A DNA stretch of 33,952 nt from Candidatus Magnetocorallium paracelense (GCA_029001845.1 JAREWP010000069.1:1-33952), one strand, 5' to 3'; shown: positions 7,902 through 15,750, counted from the stretch's first letter. Numbers and translations: made by a program. Notes: generated by a model not told the origin, from the sequence alone.

Positions 7902-9199
7902 GGTTTAGAGAGTCTCTTTAATATGTCGAAAAATCCGGGAAAGGATATGCCGATACAGGAGCTGTCCACAATCGTGGTAGGTCCGTCTGCTATCATGGAA
8001 GCTACGGAAAAAGCCATCGCCACTCTGTGGTCTTTTCTCGATTCCGTTACTGCTCCTGTCAGTTTTACAGGTCCTTTGACAGCCATACCATCATCGTACT
8101 CATCTACATGAGCACCCATTTGTGTTAATCCCCGGGCCATGGCTGAAATTCTGTCCGACTCTTTAATCCTCAATTCCTCTGCTCCTCTGATTTCGGTTAC
8201 TCCTTCGGCCTGGCTGGCAAGTATGCACAAAACAGGAAATTCATCTATCATGGCGGGAATATCGTCTTTGCCCAGTGTAACGGATTGAAGTTCAGGCGTG
8301 AATTTGCAGATTATGTCCCCGATTATTTCGCCGGAAACACTTCGGCTGTTTACAACCTCAACGTTACCGTTCATTTTCTTTACTACATTTAAGAATCCTG
8401 TCCTTGTAGGGTTCAGACCTACATCCTTTATGATAACCTCTGATCCTTTCACCATCATGGCGGCGGCTATAAAAAAGGCGGCCGAAGAGAAATCTCCGGG
8501 GATCAGGACTTTGCTTCCATATAATCGGCTTCCCTTAGTAACTGTAACGGACAATCCTTTCACTTCGATATTGGCGCCAAAGGAAGGCAGCATTCTCTCC
8601 GTATGGTCTCTTGACTTTACAGGCTCTTCGATCACTGTGACACCGTCGGCAAACAGACCTCCCAGGATAATAGATGACTTTACCTGTGCTGAAGCAACAG
8701 GCATTTTATATGAGATAGCCTTTAAATCGCCTCCTTTTAAGGCGACAGGAGGGAATCTCCCGTTATCTCTTGCCGTTATGGCGGCGCCCATTTCTCTCAA
8801 TGGCGATGTTACCCGCAATACAGGCCTGTGAACCAAAGATTCGTCGCCTGTAAGTATCGAAAAAAAGGGGCAGGCCGACAGAAGACCGCAAAGCAGCCTC
8901 ATCGTAGTGCCGGAATTTCCGCAATCGATAATATTTTCAGGTTCCCTGAGACCGAGAAGCCCCTTACCTTTAACATCAATCGTATTGCCGGACTTGTTAA
9001 TTTCTACTCCCATCGATTTAAAGGCATTTAATGTACTTATAGGATCTTCGGCATCCAGAAAGTTTTCAATTACCGATCTTCCCTCGGAGATGGAAGCAAA
9101 AATAATAGATCTGTGAGATATTGATTTATCAGGTGGCGGGTTGAACTCTCCCTTCAGTGAAGAACATTTGGTCAAGGATATGCTGTTTTCAGTTTTCAT
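7898..9199 (-). CDS. aroA: 3-phosphoshikimate 1-carboxyvinyltransferase (EPSP synthase)
   Basis: This 433-residue enzyme joins PEP to shikimate 3-phosphate in the sixth step of the shikimate pathway. The motifs are PPDKSISHR (residues 22-30), GNSGTTMRLL (94-103), DESLVHRP and SAQVKSS (170-176). The last of these, rather than the SSQFLTA form, places it with Bacillus-like (class II) enzymes. This class assignment is by motif only. The ATG lies inside the tyrA 3' end, overlapping by 11 bases, and the stop overlaps the cmk start. Confidence 0.97.
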   Translation of the reverse strand: MKTENSISLTKCSSLKGEFNPPPDKSISHRSIIFASISEGRSVIENFLDAEDPISTLNAFKSMGVEINKSGNTIDVKGKGLLGLREPENIIDCGNSGTTMRLLCGLLSACPFFSILTGDESLVHRPVLRVTSPLREMGAAITARDNGRFPPVALKGGDLKAISYKMPVASAQVKSSIILGGLFADGVTVIEEPVKSRDHTERMLPSFGANIEVKGLSVTVTKGSRLYGSKVLIPGDFSSAAFFIAAAMMVKGSEVIIKDVGLNPTRTGFLNVVKKMNGNVEVVNSRSVSGEIIGDIICKFTPELQSVTLGKDDIPAMIDEFPVLCILASQAEGVTEIRGAEELRIKESDRISAMARGLTQMGAHVDEYDDGMAVKGPVKLTGAVTESRKDHRVAMAFSVASMIADGPTTIVDSSCIGISFPGFFDILKRLSKP

Positions 9200-10055
9200 T
9201 GTTATTTTCCCCTATCCTCCTTCTCAAAGTTCCTGCATTATCAAACTCCCTTAGTATGGATTCGACGTCTGAATCGGAGATAAATTTCGAGATGCTTTCA
9301 AGGCGGTTTTTTAATATATCTATATGTGCAAGTATATTTTTCTTGTTGTAGAGGCAAATATCCTTCCAGAGCGGGGGAGAACTCATAGCTATGCGTGTCG
9401 TATCAATAAAACCTCGGCCGGCTAAATCAAGAAAAGAGCTGTCTATCTCTTCTATGCTGTTTACAAGAGCAAAGGCAACGACATGAGGCAGATGACTTAT
9501 GGATGAAAAAATGAGGTCATGAGTTTCAGGAGTAAGTGTTTTGGTTTCCATGCCTAAGGTTTCCCATAAACTCCCGACTTTGGTAAGTGATTCTCGATCA
9601 GTATTATCCGTGGGTGTCAGTATACATCTGGCGCCTTTAAACAGCTTTGCATTTGCTGCATCTATGCCGGATTTATCGTCTCCGGCAATAGGGTGTGATC
9701 CTACATAATATGTTTCGTTGGTAAAGGTGTTTTCCAGGGAGTATACCAGTGATCCTTTTACACTTCCCACATCTGTTATAATCGTCCCTTTTTGCAGGTG
9801 AGGGGCAATGGCAGTCGAGATATCATGAAAAGCTCCGACCGGAGTTGCAAGTAAGACAAGGTCTGCATCTTTGCACAGCTCTTCCGGATTAAGTTCATAG
9901 GAGTCAATTATTCCTTTGTTACAGGCCCTTTTCAGGTTGTCTTCGCTCCTGCCAAAACCGACTATATTCTTAACTACATTCTGTTCCTTCGCCGCCATGG
10001 CGAAAGAAGCGCCCAGTAAACCCACACCTGCTATGACAATTTTTTTGAAATGCAT
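9189..10055 (-). CDS. tyrA: Prephenate dehydrogenase
   Basis: This NAD(P)-dependent oxidative decarboxylase converts prephenate to 4-hydroxyphenylpyruvate for tyrosine. The Rossmann loop GVGLLGASFA is at residues 11-20. GSHPIAGDDKSGIDAA carries the catalytic His and substrate-binding residues, and SHLPHVVAFAL is a second family signature. The 288-residue length fits a single-function TyrA without a fused chorismate mutase or ACT domain. It follows hisC by about 20 bases and overlaps aroA. The cofactor preference was not settled. Confidence 0.95.
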   Translation of the reverse strand: MHFKKIVIAGVGLLGASFAMAAKEQNVVKNIVGFGRSEDNLKRACNKGIIDSYELNPEELCKDADLVLLATPVGAFHDISTAIAPHLQKGTIITDVGSVKGSLVYSLENTFTNETYYVGSHPIAGDDKSGIDAANAKLFKGARCILTPTDNTDRESLTKVGSLWETLGMETKTLTPETHDLIFSSISHLPHVVAFALVNSIEEIDSSFLDLAGRGFIDTTRIAMSSPPLWKDICLYNKKNILAHIDILKNRLESISKFISDSDVESILREFDNAGTLRRRIGENNNEN

Positions 10056-10074
10056 ATTCCTTTGACCTCGTTCG

Positions 10075-11145
10075 TCAAAGCACCTCCCTGAATTTCCTGA
10101 TAAATTCTCTGTTTTCCTCCGGAAGTCCTATTGTAACTCTTACAGAGTGTTTACCCATTGGTCTGATTATAACGCCTTTTTTCAAAAGCTCTTCATACAC
10201 CTCACCTGTATCTCTTTTTAAAAGGATATATATGAAGTTGGCTTCGCTGGGAATGTATTCTACACCCATTTTATCAAGTTGATTATACAAATATTCCCTG
10301 CCCTGACTGTTTATGGCAAGAGATTTTTTAAGATGCTCTCTGTCCTCTAAAGCTCTAAGCGCCGCTGCCTGGGCCATGGAGTTTGTATTAAAGGGGTTTC
10401 TGATTTTATTCATTTCCTTTATTATATTTTTTTTCGCTATGCCGTATCCTATCCTCAGGCCGGCCAGACCGTAAATCTTGGAAAAGGTCCTCAAAACAAG
10501 AATATTTTTTCCGGCTTTTTGATATCGCAGGGTGTCGGGATATGAGGGATCGGAGACATATTCGTAATAAGCCTCATCGACAATGACAAGTACGTCGTCC
10601 GGAATTTGCTTCATAAAGAGATCGAGCTCGTCCGAAGCTGCGATCGTACCGGTAGGATTATTGGGGTTAGCTATAAAAACCAATTTTGTCTCTTTTGTAA
10701 CAGCCTTAAGCATGGCGTCCAAATCATGTTTGTAATCCTTGAGCGGTACCGTTATCGCACGGCCTCCCGATGATGTAATCGACATTTGATAAACTACGAA
10801 AGAGGGATCCGCCATAACAGCGTTGTTCTTGGAGGTAAAAAATGTAGATACTGCAATATCTATAAGCTCATTGGAGCCGTTGCCGAGAATCAGTTCGTCG
10901 CCTTCTACTCCGAGCATGCCGGAAAGGGTGTTTTTTAAATAATAACCTTCTCCGTCAGGATATCTGTTGAGAGTTTCTATTTTGCTCTCTAAATCCCTGA
11001 GCGCCAGAGGCGAAGGGCCCAAGGGGTTTTCGTTTGAGGCTAATTTTATGGTATCTTTAATTCCAAGTTCTCTCTCAAGTTCTTCGATTGGCTTGCCGGG
11101 TATATAGGGCTTTATTGCACTGACATATTCAGGGGCTTTTATCAA
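10075..11145 (-). CDS. hisC: Histidinol-phosphate/aromatic aminotransferase
   Basis: This is a PLP-dependent fold type I aminotransferase of 356 residues. The Schiff-base lysine is Lys223 in FSKIYGLAGLRIGYG. NPNNPTG (160-166) and the Asp of VDEAYYEY are the other PLP-binding motifs. SNENPLGPSP is typical of HisC. Placed between pheA and tyrA, it probably transaminates phenylpyruvate and hydroxyphenylpyruvate, although a role in histidine synthesis is also possible; no other his genes are near. The start is TTG at 11145, supported by GGAGG seven bases upstream. The DAHP synthase gene found here in some relatives is absent. Confidence 0.93.
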   Translation of the reverse strand: MIKAPEYVSAIKPYIPGKPIEELERELGIKDTIKLASNENPLGPSPLALRDLESKIETLNRYPDGEGYYLKNTLSGMLGVEGDELILGNGSNELIDIAVSTFFTSKNNAVMADPSFVVYQMSITSSGGRAITVPLKDYKHDLDAMLKAVTKETKLVFIANPNNPTGTIAASDELDLFMKQIPDDVLVIVDEAYYEYVSDPSYPDTLRYQKAGKNILVLRTFSKIYGLAGLRIGYGIAKKNIIKEMNKIRNPFNTNSMAQAAALRALEDREHLKKSLAINSQGREYLYNQLDKMGVEYIPSEANFIYILLKRDTGEVYEELLKKGVIIRPMGKHSVRVTIGLPEENREFIRKFREVL

Positions 11146-11167
11146 AGAATTTCCTCCGAAAAAAATA

Positions 11168-11282
11168 GTAACCGTTCACGAAGGTTAGTGATCGGTGGTC
11201 CGTTTTATTTAAATACTAAAGATGAACTCTGTTTAATAGGTTTTTTTCTTCTAACCGACCTCTGACCTTTGTAAACGGTTAC
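11168..11282. mobile_element. Family 2 MITE-like element (IS66-like ends), copy 2
   Basis: A 115-bp element has ends GTAACCGTTCAC and GTAAACGGTTAC, an inverted pair with one mismatch. Inside it shares GATCGGTGGTC and CCGACCTCTGACCT with copy 1 at 102-271 but has a shorter middle. No clear target duplication flanks it. It lies upstream of the hisC start, and its right end abuts family 1 copy C. Confidence 0.7.
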
Positions 11283-11293
11283 TATAATTAAAT

Positions 11294-11427
11294 CAATGTC
11301 ATTAACTTAAGGAGCAAAGCACCTTCCGCCTTCACCGGCTAAACTCGAAGGCTCCGCTTCGCTGCGCCTTCTCAAACATGACCCGCTTCAGTCTGAAGTC
11401 GCTTCACCCCTTAAGTTAATGGTATTG
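11294..11427 (+). mobile_element. Family 1 MITE-like element, copy C, with near-perfect 10-bp target duplication
   Basis: A 134-bp element starts CAATGTCATTAACTTAAGG and ends CCTTAAGTTAATGGTATTG. Flanks are ATAATTAAAT (11284-11293) and ATAATTAGAT (11428-11437), matching at 9 of 10 positions. The right-hand duplicate contains the pheA stop codon, so the insertion landed exactly at the 3' end of pheA, between pheA and hisC in the aromatic operon. Confidence 0.85.
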
Positions 11428-11431
11428 ATAA

Positions 11432-12508
11432 TTAGATAGCAGACTGAGGGTATGATCCCAGTACTTTCATATACAGACAATGTTTTTTCACGTCGTTTAA
11501 GGCCTTGTTAACCTTTTTGTCCTCAATATGACCTTCAAGGTCTACAAAAAAGATATAATCCCAGACCTTCTTTTTCGAAGGTCTCGACTCTATCTTAGTC
11601 AGATTAATCCTGAATTTTTTAAAAGGAGAGAGGATACTGTGGAGAGCAGAGGGCTCGTCTTTCAGGGTGAACATTATGGAGGTCTTATCGTTTCCTGTTT
11701 TTGGGTGTGATTTCCCGGATATGACAAGAAATCGTGTTATGTTATTTTTATTATCCTCTATCTGTTTTTCAATAAAATTCAGGTTATATATCTTTGCCGC
11801 AACATCGCTGGCAATAGCGGCCGCGCCCTCTTCAAGGGAAGCCAAAGAGGCGGCTTCGGCAGTACTTGGCGAATCGAATATGGGAACTCCGAGCATATTG
11901 CTCTCCAACCATAACCGACACTGAGCCGTAGCATGGGGATGGGAATATATTTTTTTTATCGAAACCCTCTCCGAGGTCTTTGATAAAAGGTTGTGCTTTA
12001 CTGTAAGGAGTATTTCCGAGAAGATGTTCAATCCGAAATCGATGAACATATCCAGTGTATAATTAACAATACCTTCATTGGAATTCTCGATTGGAACGAC
12101 GCCGTAATCTGCTTCGCCTGCCTCAACGGTCTCAAATACCTTTTTTATACTTGCAACAGGCAGAAAGACGCAGGCTGCGCTGAATTGTTTTAATGCGGCC
12201 TGATGCGTAAAGGTGGCCTGAGGGCCTAAATGGGCGATTTTAATTGCAGATGGTTGCTCAAGTGTCAGGGAGGCGCAGAAAATTTCTTTAAAAACCACCT
12301 CCAGCGTTTCATTGGGAAATCTTCCCTTATTCAGACTTTTCAGTCTGTCGACAATTGCTTTTTCTCTTTCCGGAATGTAAAAGCTGACATTATCTCTTTT
12401 CTTTACCTCAGCTATCTCCATAACGATTTCGGCGCGGTTATTCAGTAAATTGAGTATTTGTTCGTCTATATCGTCAATTTGTTTTCTGCATTCGTTCAGA
12501 TCCGTCAT
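11432..12508 (-). CDS. pheA: Bifunctional chorismate mutase/prephenate dehydratase
   Basis: This 358-residue enzyme makes phenylpyruvate from chorismate. An AroQ-type chorismate mutase occupies residues 1 to about 85 (IDDIDEQILNLLNNRAEIV). Prephenate dehydratase follows at about 90-265, with the conserved TRF motif in NNITRFLVIS. A C-terminal ACT domain carries ESRPSKK...WDYIFFVD and is the usual site of phenylalanine feedback inhibition. The domain order is the normal P-protein order. It is the first gene of the minus-strand aromatic operon, and mobile elements sit on both sides. I see no leader peptide or T-box upstream. Confidence 0.97.
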   Translation of the reverse strand: MTDLNECRKQIDDIDEQILNLLNNRAEIVMEIAEVKKRDNVSFYIPEREKAIVDRLKSLNKGRFPNETLEVVFKEIFCASLTLEQPSAIKIAHLGPQATFTHQAALKQFSAACVFLPVASIKKVFETVEAGEADYGVVPIENSNEGIVNYTLDMFIDFGLNIFSEILLTVKHNLLSKTSERVSIKKIYSHPHATAQCRLWLESNMLGVPIFDSPSTAEAASLASLEEGAAAIASDVAAKIYNLNFIEKQIEDNKNNITRFLVISGKSHPKTGNDKTSIMFTLKDEPSALHSILSPFKKFRINLTKIESRPSKKKVWDYIFFVDLEGHIEDKKVNKALNDVKKHCLYMKVLGSYPQSAI

Positions 12509-12524
12509 TTTTTTACCTTTATAT

Positions 12525-12656
12525 CAATGTCATTAACTTAAGGAGCAAAGCAGCTTCCGCCTTCAGCGGCTAACTCAAAGGCTCCGCTTCTCTTCGCCTT
12601 CTCAGACATGATCCGCCTATGTCGAAGGCGCTTCACACCTTAAGTTAATGGTATTG
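12525..12656 (+). mobile_element. Family 1 MITE-like element, copy D, with perfect 10-bp target duplication
   Basis: A 132-bp element runs from CAATGTCATTAACTTAAGG to CTTAAGTTAATGGTATTG and is flanked by ACCTTTATAT on both sides (12515-12524 and 12657-12666). The core differs slightly from other copies (CGGCTAACTCAAAGG, CTTCTCTTCGCC). It is inserted 16 bases upstream of the pheA ATG, so it separates pheA from its original promoter region or contributes to it. Confidence 0.88.
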
Positions 12657-12799
12657 ACCTTTATATTGAAATTGTATAGTATCCAGATTGATTCGTAATA
12701 ACTAATCTAACTGAAAAGTCAACATTTTTTCAAGTTCCTACCTGTAAAATTAGTATGTTGTCAATAAATTGAGTATTAAAGAAAATAATATTTCATACT

Positions 12800-12933
12800 C
12801 AATGTCATTAACTTAAGGAGTAAAGCACTTTCCGCCTTCAGCGGCTAAACTCGAAGGTTCCGCTTCGTTGCGCCTTCTCAAACATGACCCGCTTCTGTCG
12901 GAGGGTGCTTCACCCCTTAAGTTAATGGTTTTG
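12800..12933 (+). mobile_element. Family 1 MITE-like element, copy E, with perfect 10-bp target duplication
   Basis: A 134-bp element runs from CAATGTCATTAACTTAAGG to CTTAAGTTAATGGTTTTG and is flanked by ATTTCATACT on both sides (12790-12799 and 12934-12943). It lies in the divergent gap between pheA and rpsF. The remaining AT-rich sequence in that gap (12667-12789 and 12944-13170) should hold the promoters, but I could not pick a convincing -35/-10 pair. Confidence 0.88.
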
Positions 12934-13182
12934 ATTTCATACTATTAAGTCTTTATTAAAAAAAGTGGATTCCATGAGTGGGGATGTTTGGGGTTGAATC
13001 TTACATGCTCACTATTTTATTTTTCCTTCTGTCCTGTCAAGGGGAGAGTGAAAAAATAAGTTGCTTTGCCCGGGCTCTAAGATTGATTTTTAATATTTAA
13101 TTATGTTAAAAATATTGATTGTACAAAAACCTTAAACCGGAATACACACTTTTCAGCAGGTTGTTACTCTTAAGGAGGAGTG

Positions 13183-13578
13183 ATGAATTATTATGAGAAT
13201 GTAGTTATTATTGATGCGTCATTGAGCGACGATAATATCGAAGCAGCGGAGCAAAAGATTATTGACACTATTGAAAAATCCGAAGGTGAAATAATCAAAC
13301 GCGAAAAATGGGGGAGAAAAAGGCTTGCATATAATATTAACAAGCATGACAAGGGCTTTTATGTGCTTTTTGTCTTCAAGGCGCCTCCTTCAATAGTAAA
13401 AATACTGGAGAATTTATTTAAAATTTATGATCCCGTCTTTAAATTCATGATTGTCAGATTGAAGAAAAAAGAAATTCTAAAACTCCGCGAATCCATAGAA
13501 GAAGAGCAAGTCAAAACCGAGGAACAGGAGGAGAAAGAAAACGAGGCAAACGAAGACAATGAAGAAGGGGAGAATTAG
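13183..13578 (+). CDS. rpsF: 30S ribosomal protein S6
   Basis: This S6 protein binds 16S rRNA as a partner of S18 on the platform of the small subunit. The N-terminus MNYYENVVIIDASL matches the S6 beta strand, and WGRKRLAYNINKHDKGFYVLF is the conserved core. A highly acidic Glu-rich tail follows residue 105. The ATG at 13183 is preferred over the GTG three bases before it because S6 proteins begin with M-x-x-Y-E and AAGGAGG lies just upstream. It starts the rpsF-ssb-rpsR cluster. Confidence 0.95.
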   Translation: MNYYENVVIIDASLSDDNIEAAEQKIIDTIEKSEGEIIKREKWGRKRLAYNINKHDKGFYVLFVFKAPPSIVKILENLFKIYDPVFKFMIVRLKKKEILKLRESIEEEQVKTEEQEEKENEANEDNEEGEN

Positions 13579-13583
13579 AGCGC

Positions 13584-13979
13584 ATGTATAACAGAGCAAT
13601 ATTGGTAGGCAATTTAACAAAAGACCCGGAGTTACGATATACGCCTCAGGGTACACCGGTCAGCTCATTCAGAATCGCCGTGAATTCAAGATACAAGCAT
13701 GGTGACGAGTGGCGCGAAGAAACGCTGTATATCGATATTGTTGTTTTTGGGAGGCAGGCTGAAAACTGCTCGGAATACCTGAACAAAGGGAGGGGGGTAC
13801 TGGTTGAAGGACGTTTGAGGGAAAGGAGATGGGAAGCTGACGGTCAACAAAAAAGTAAAATAGAAGTTCTGGCTCAGGATGTCAGATTTTTACCGAGAAA
13901 AGGCGGTCATGATTCTCACTACGAGCCTCCCAGAGAATCTCTTCCTCCTGACGAAGCTACCGAAATAGAACCGTTTTGA
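13584..13979 (+). CDS. ssb: Single-stranded DNA-binding protein
   Basis: This 131-residue OB-fold protein coats single-stranded DNA in replication and repair. NRAILVGNLTKDPELRYTPQG is the classical SSB start, and FGRQAENCSEYLNKGRGVLVEG is the core. The acidic C-terminal tip ends in Pro-Phe (EIEPF), the docking tail for partner proteins. The linker is shorter than in E. coli SSB. It follows rpsF by five bases. Confidence 0.96.
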   Translation: MYNRAILVGNLTKDPELRYTPQGTPVSSFRIAVNSRYKHGDEWREETLYIDIVVFGRQAENCSEYLNKGRGVLVEGRLRERRWEADGQQKSKIEVLAQDVRFLPRKGGHDSHYEPPRESLPPDEATEIEPF

Positions 13980-14143
13980 TAAAAGAATTTGACACTTTAC
14001 CTTTATATAAATTGAGCGGTTCAGGGCCGGCAAGACTTTAAAGATATAAAAATAAAACGACTTAAAGGCACTTAGCCGAGAATTTTATTTTAAGTTCCGG
14101 ATATATTGCAGATTCAAAGTAAAAAACGATAGGAGCTGTTTAA

Positions 14144-14368
14144 ATGAGATATAAAAGATTTACAAGAAAAAAATTTTGTAAGTTTTGCGCCGAAAAAACT
14201 GATTTCATCGACTACAAAGACATAAGGACACTTAAATCTTACATAACCGAGAGAGGCAAAATACTGCCTAACAGAATGACCGGCACTTGCGCTCGCCACC
14301 AGAGGGAGCTTACAGGGGCTATTAAAAAGGCCAGAAGTATCGCCCTCTTATCCTTTATGGAAAAATAA
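14144..14368 (+). CDS. rpsR: 30S ribosomal protein S18
   Basis: This 74-residue S18 is the partner of S6. The N-terminus has FCKFCAEK, a cysteine pair seen in zinc-binding C+ forms, followed by [20 protein letters not shown] and [21 protein letters not shown], which are the diagnostic S18 blocks. AGGAGC precedes the ATG. The gap after ssb is 164 bases. The rplI gene that commonly follows rpsR is not here; two DUF507 genes take its place. Confidence 0.96.
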   Translation: MRYKRFTRKKFCKFCAEKTDFIDYKDIRTLKSYITERGKILPNRMTGTCARHQRELTGAIKKARSIALLSFMEK

Positions 14369-14370
14369 CC

Positions 14371-14652
14371 ATGAGAATCCCCCACTCATGGATTCCCATA
14401 ATCTCCAAAAATATCGCAGGTAACCTGATTACAAAAAGATTGATCGAACCACAGGTTTCCATTGATAAGTTAAAGCAGAGAATTGAGGATGTCCTGTTTA
14501 ATGAACTGTCCGAGGAAGACAGGCTCAATGATGAGGTGAGGGAAATACTCAAGGGGTATCAGGGGGAGATAGAAAAAAAAGGTCTTGATTACAAAAAACT
14601 ATTCGACATGACAAAACGAAAACTGATTAAAGAAAGAAATATAGTCATATAA
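14371..14652 (+). CDS. DUF507 family protein, first of a tandem pair
   Basis: This 93-residue charged helical protein matches the DUF507 family, whose function is not known to me. The N-terminal RIPHSWIPIISKNIAGNLI and the pattern of charged helices ending in MTKRKLIKERNIVI are typical. It begins two bases after the rpsR stop, and its own stop shares one base with the next start (TAATG). The pair is therefore coupled to ribosomal protein genes. It is probably a small cytoplasmic protein that acts with its neighbour. Confidence 0.8.
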   Translation: MRIPHSWIPIISKNIAGNLITKRLIEPQVSIDKLKQRIEDVLFNELSEEDRLNDEVREILKGYQGEIEKKGLDYKKLFDMTKRKLIKERNIVI

Positions 14653-14927
14653 TGTTATCGGACGATAAAATCTCTCACATCTCGCATATTCTTCTCAGAG
14701 ACCTAAATGAAAAGGGTTTTATTTCTCCAAAGACGGAGGACCACAAAATTCGCAGGGAAATTAAAAACACTATTACCTCTCAGTTAAAAATCAGTGAAGA
14801 GATTAACGAAAAGGTCAGGGCGAAACTAAAATCTTTCTCAAAAAACATTCCGGAAGGGACCCCGGAGTGGGAAATCCTTTATGAAAAATTCTATAGGGAA
14901 GAGGAAGGGAAAAAGGGCCTCGTCTAA
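14652..14927 (+). CDS. DUF507 family protein, second of a tandem pair
   Basis: This 91-residue protein is similar in layout to the preceding gene but clearly diverged. LSDDKISHISHILLRDLNEKGFI is the family N-terminus, and the rest is charged helix (REIKNTITSQLKISEEI). DUF507 genes often occur in pairs, so the two products may pair with each other; that is inference. The 3' end overlaps the HNH gene by 47 bases. Confidence 0.8.
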   Translation: MLSDDKISHISHILLRDLNEKGFISPKTEDHKIRREIKNTITSQLKISEEINEKVRAKLKSFSKNIPEGTPEWEILYEKFYREEEGKKGLV

Positions 14928-15183
14928 TGATGAATTCATAAACGGAGAGAGGCAAAAGGCCCGGGAATTAAGAAAAACCAAATGGTGGAGAAATAAAACT
15001 TCACAAGGTCATTGCTATTATTGTAATAACCCTGTCCCGCCGAGACAGCTTACCATGGACCACCTCATTCCTCTATCAAAGGGCGGCAAATCGATAAGAA
15101 GTAATCTAGTCGCAGCCTGTAAGGAGTGTAACAATAAAAAGACTCACCTCCTACCGTTTGAATGGGATGACTGGGTGCAGTAA
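14881..15183 (+). CDS. HNH endonuclease family protein
   Basis: This 100-residue nuclease-like protein has two zinc knuckles (CYYC and CKECNNKK) around the catalytic stretch MDHLIPLSKGGKSIRSNL, the HNH core with DH and N. The layout (short basic N-terminus, WW, CxxC, DH, CxxCN) is that of small stand-alone HNH proteins. The ATG at 14881 lies inside the second DUF507 gene and is the only usual start in frame before the domain. Small HNH proteins of this type are found outside introns and phages, so a homing function cannot be assumed. Confidence 0.85.
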   Translation: MKNSIGKRKGKRASSNDEFINGERQKARELRKTKWWRNKTSQGHCYYCNNPVPPRQLTMDHLIPLSKGGKSIRSNLVAACKECNNKKTHLLPFEWDDWVQ

Positions 15184-15274
15184 TTACTTATTGCCTAATT
15201 GTCACTTTTAGGTATCATGCTAATAAGGCTAATTAAAAGACGAATTCCTGTTTTTGCATTGTCACATTCAGGCA

Positions 15275-15304
15275 TTGACGTAATTGCTCCAAATCCTTTA
15301 CTAT
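15275..15304 (+). promoter_or_regulatory. Putative promoter of the tRNA-Arg gene
   Basis: TTGACG at 15275-15280 and TACTAT at 15299-15304, 18 bases apart, resemble sigma-70 boxes. The -10 ends eight bases before the mature tRNA 5' end, which would put the start just upstream of it. The -10 is weak. Confidence 0.4.
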
Positions 15305-15312
15305 AAAACTCT

Positions 15313-15389
15313 GCGCCCATAGCTCAATTGGATAGAGCGTCGGACTACGGATCCGAAGGTTGGGGGTTCGACTCCTCCTGGGCGTGCCA
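15313..15389 (+). tRNA. tRNA-Arg (anticodon ACG)
   Basis: The sequence folds as a complete cloverleaf. The acceptor arm GCGCCCA/TGGGCGT has one G-T end pair. The D arm is GCTC/GAGC. The anticodon stem TCGGA/TCCGA carries the loop CTACGGA with anticodon ACG. The T arm is GGGGG/CCTCC with TTCGACT in the loop. CCA is encoded. A34 would be deaminated to inosine by TadA to read CGU, CGC and CGA. Confidence 0.95.
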
Positions 15390-15410
15390 CTTAAAATCCT
15401 TTAAAATCAA

Positions 15411-15444
15411 GGAGTTACCGCTGTGGCGGTAACTCCTTTTTTTT
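15411..15444 (+). terminator. Rho-independent terminator after tRNA-Arg
   Basis: A perfect 11-bp stem (GGAGTTACCGC / GCGGTAACTCC) with a TGTG loop is followed by eight T residues on the plus strand. It is the clearest terminator in the window. Confidence 0.95.
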
Positions 15445-15625
15445 GCCCAAATTCAGTTTTACCTGTATGAACGCCAACAGACCAATTTATTTTTGCGCAG
15501 ATCCTAAAGAGATTCGTCTGTAATTATAGTATCGATTTCCAAGTAAATTATTCCGTGTTCTTTGTGTGATAGTAAAAACCTTTTGTAATTATTCAGCGAA
15601 GAGTATTAATCGACGTATCTGCTCG

Positions 15626-15715
15626 GGTGGCACGGACAAACTTGTTTGTCCGTGTAACGATTGCTGTATATCGAAAACGAAACGAGCACGGATAAACAAG
15701 TTTATCCGTGCCACC
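15626..15715. repeat. Nested double-palindrome element
   Basis: Two related 24-bp palindromes, CACGGACAAAC-TT-GTTTGTCCGTG (15631-15654) and CACGGATAAAC-AA-GTTTATCCGTG (15687-15710), lie 32 bases apart. The outer flanks GGGTGG and CCACCC are also complementary, so the whole 90-bp unit has 17-bp inverted ends with one mismatch and can form either two hairpins or one long one. It lies just downstream of the PIN toxin gene. Confidence 0.85.
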
Positions 15716-15750
15716 CATGCTATTAAGCGACAATTTGATTAAAGAGTCAA

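Noticed and set aside
12509-12799. A T-box or Phe leader peptide attenuator upstream of pheA
   Set aside because: The space next to the start is occupied by a mobile element and no Phe-rich short frame or T-box core was seen.
1-12933. Repeats at 1, 3.2, 11.3, 12.5 and 12.8 kb considered as a CRISPR array
   Set aside because: Spacing is irregular over kilobases, units are about 133 bp with terminal inverted repeats and target duplications, and there are no cas genes.
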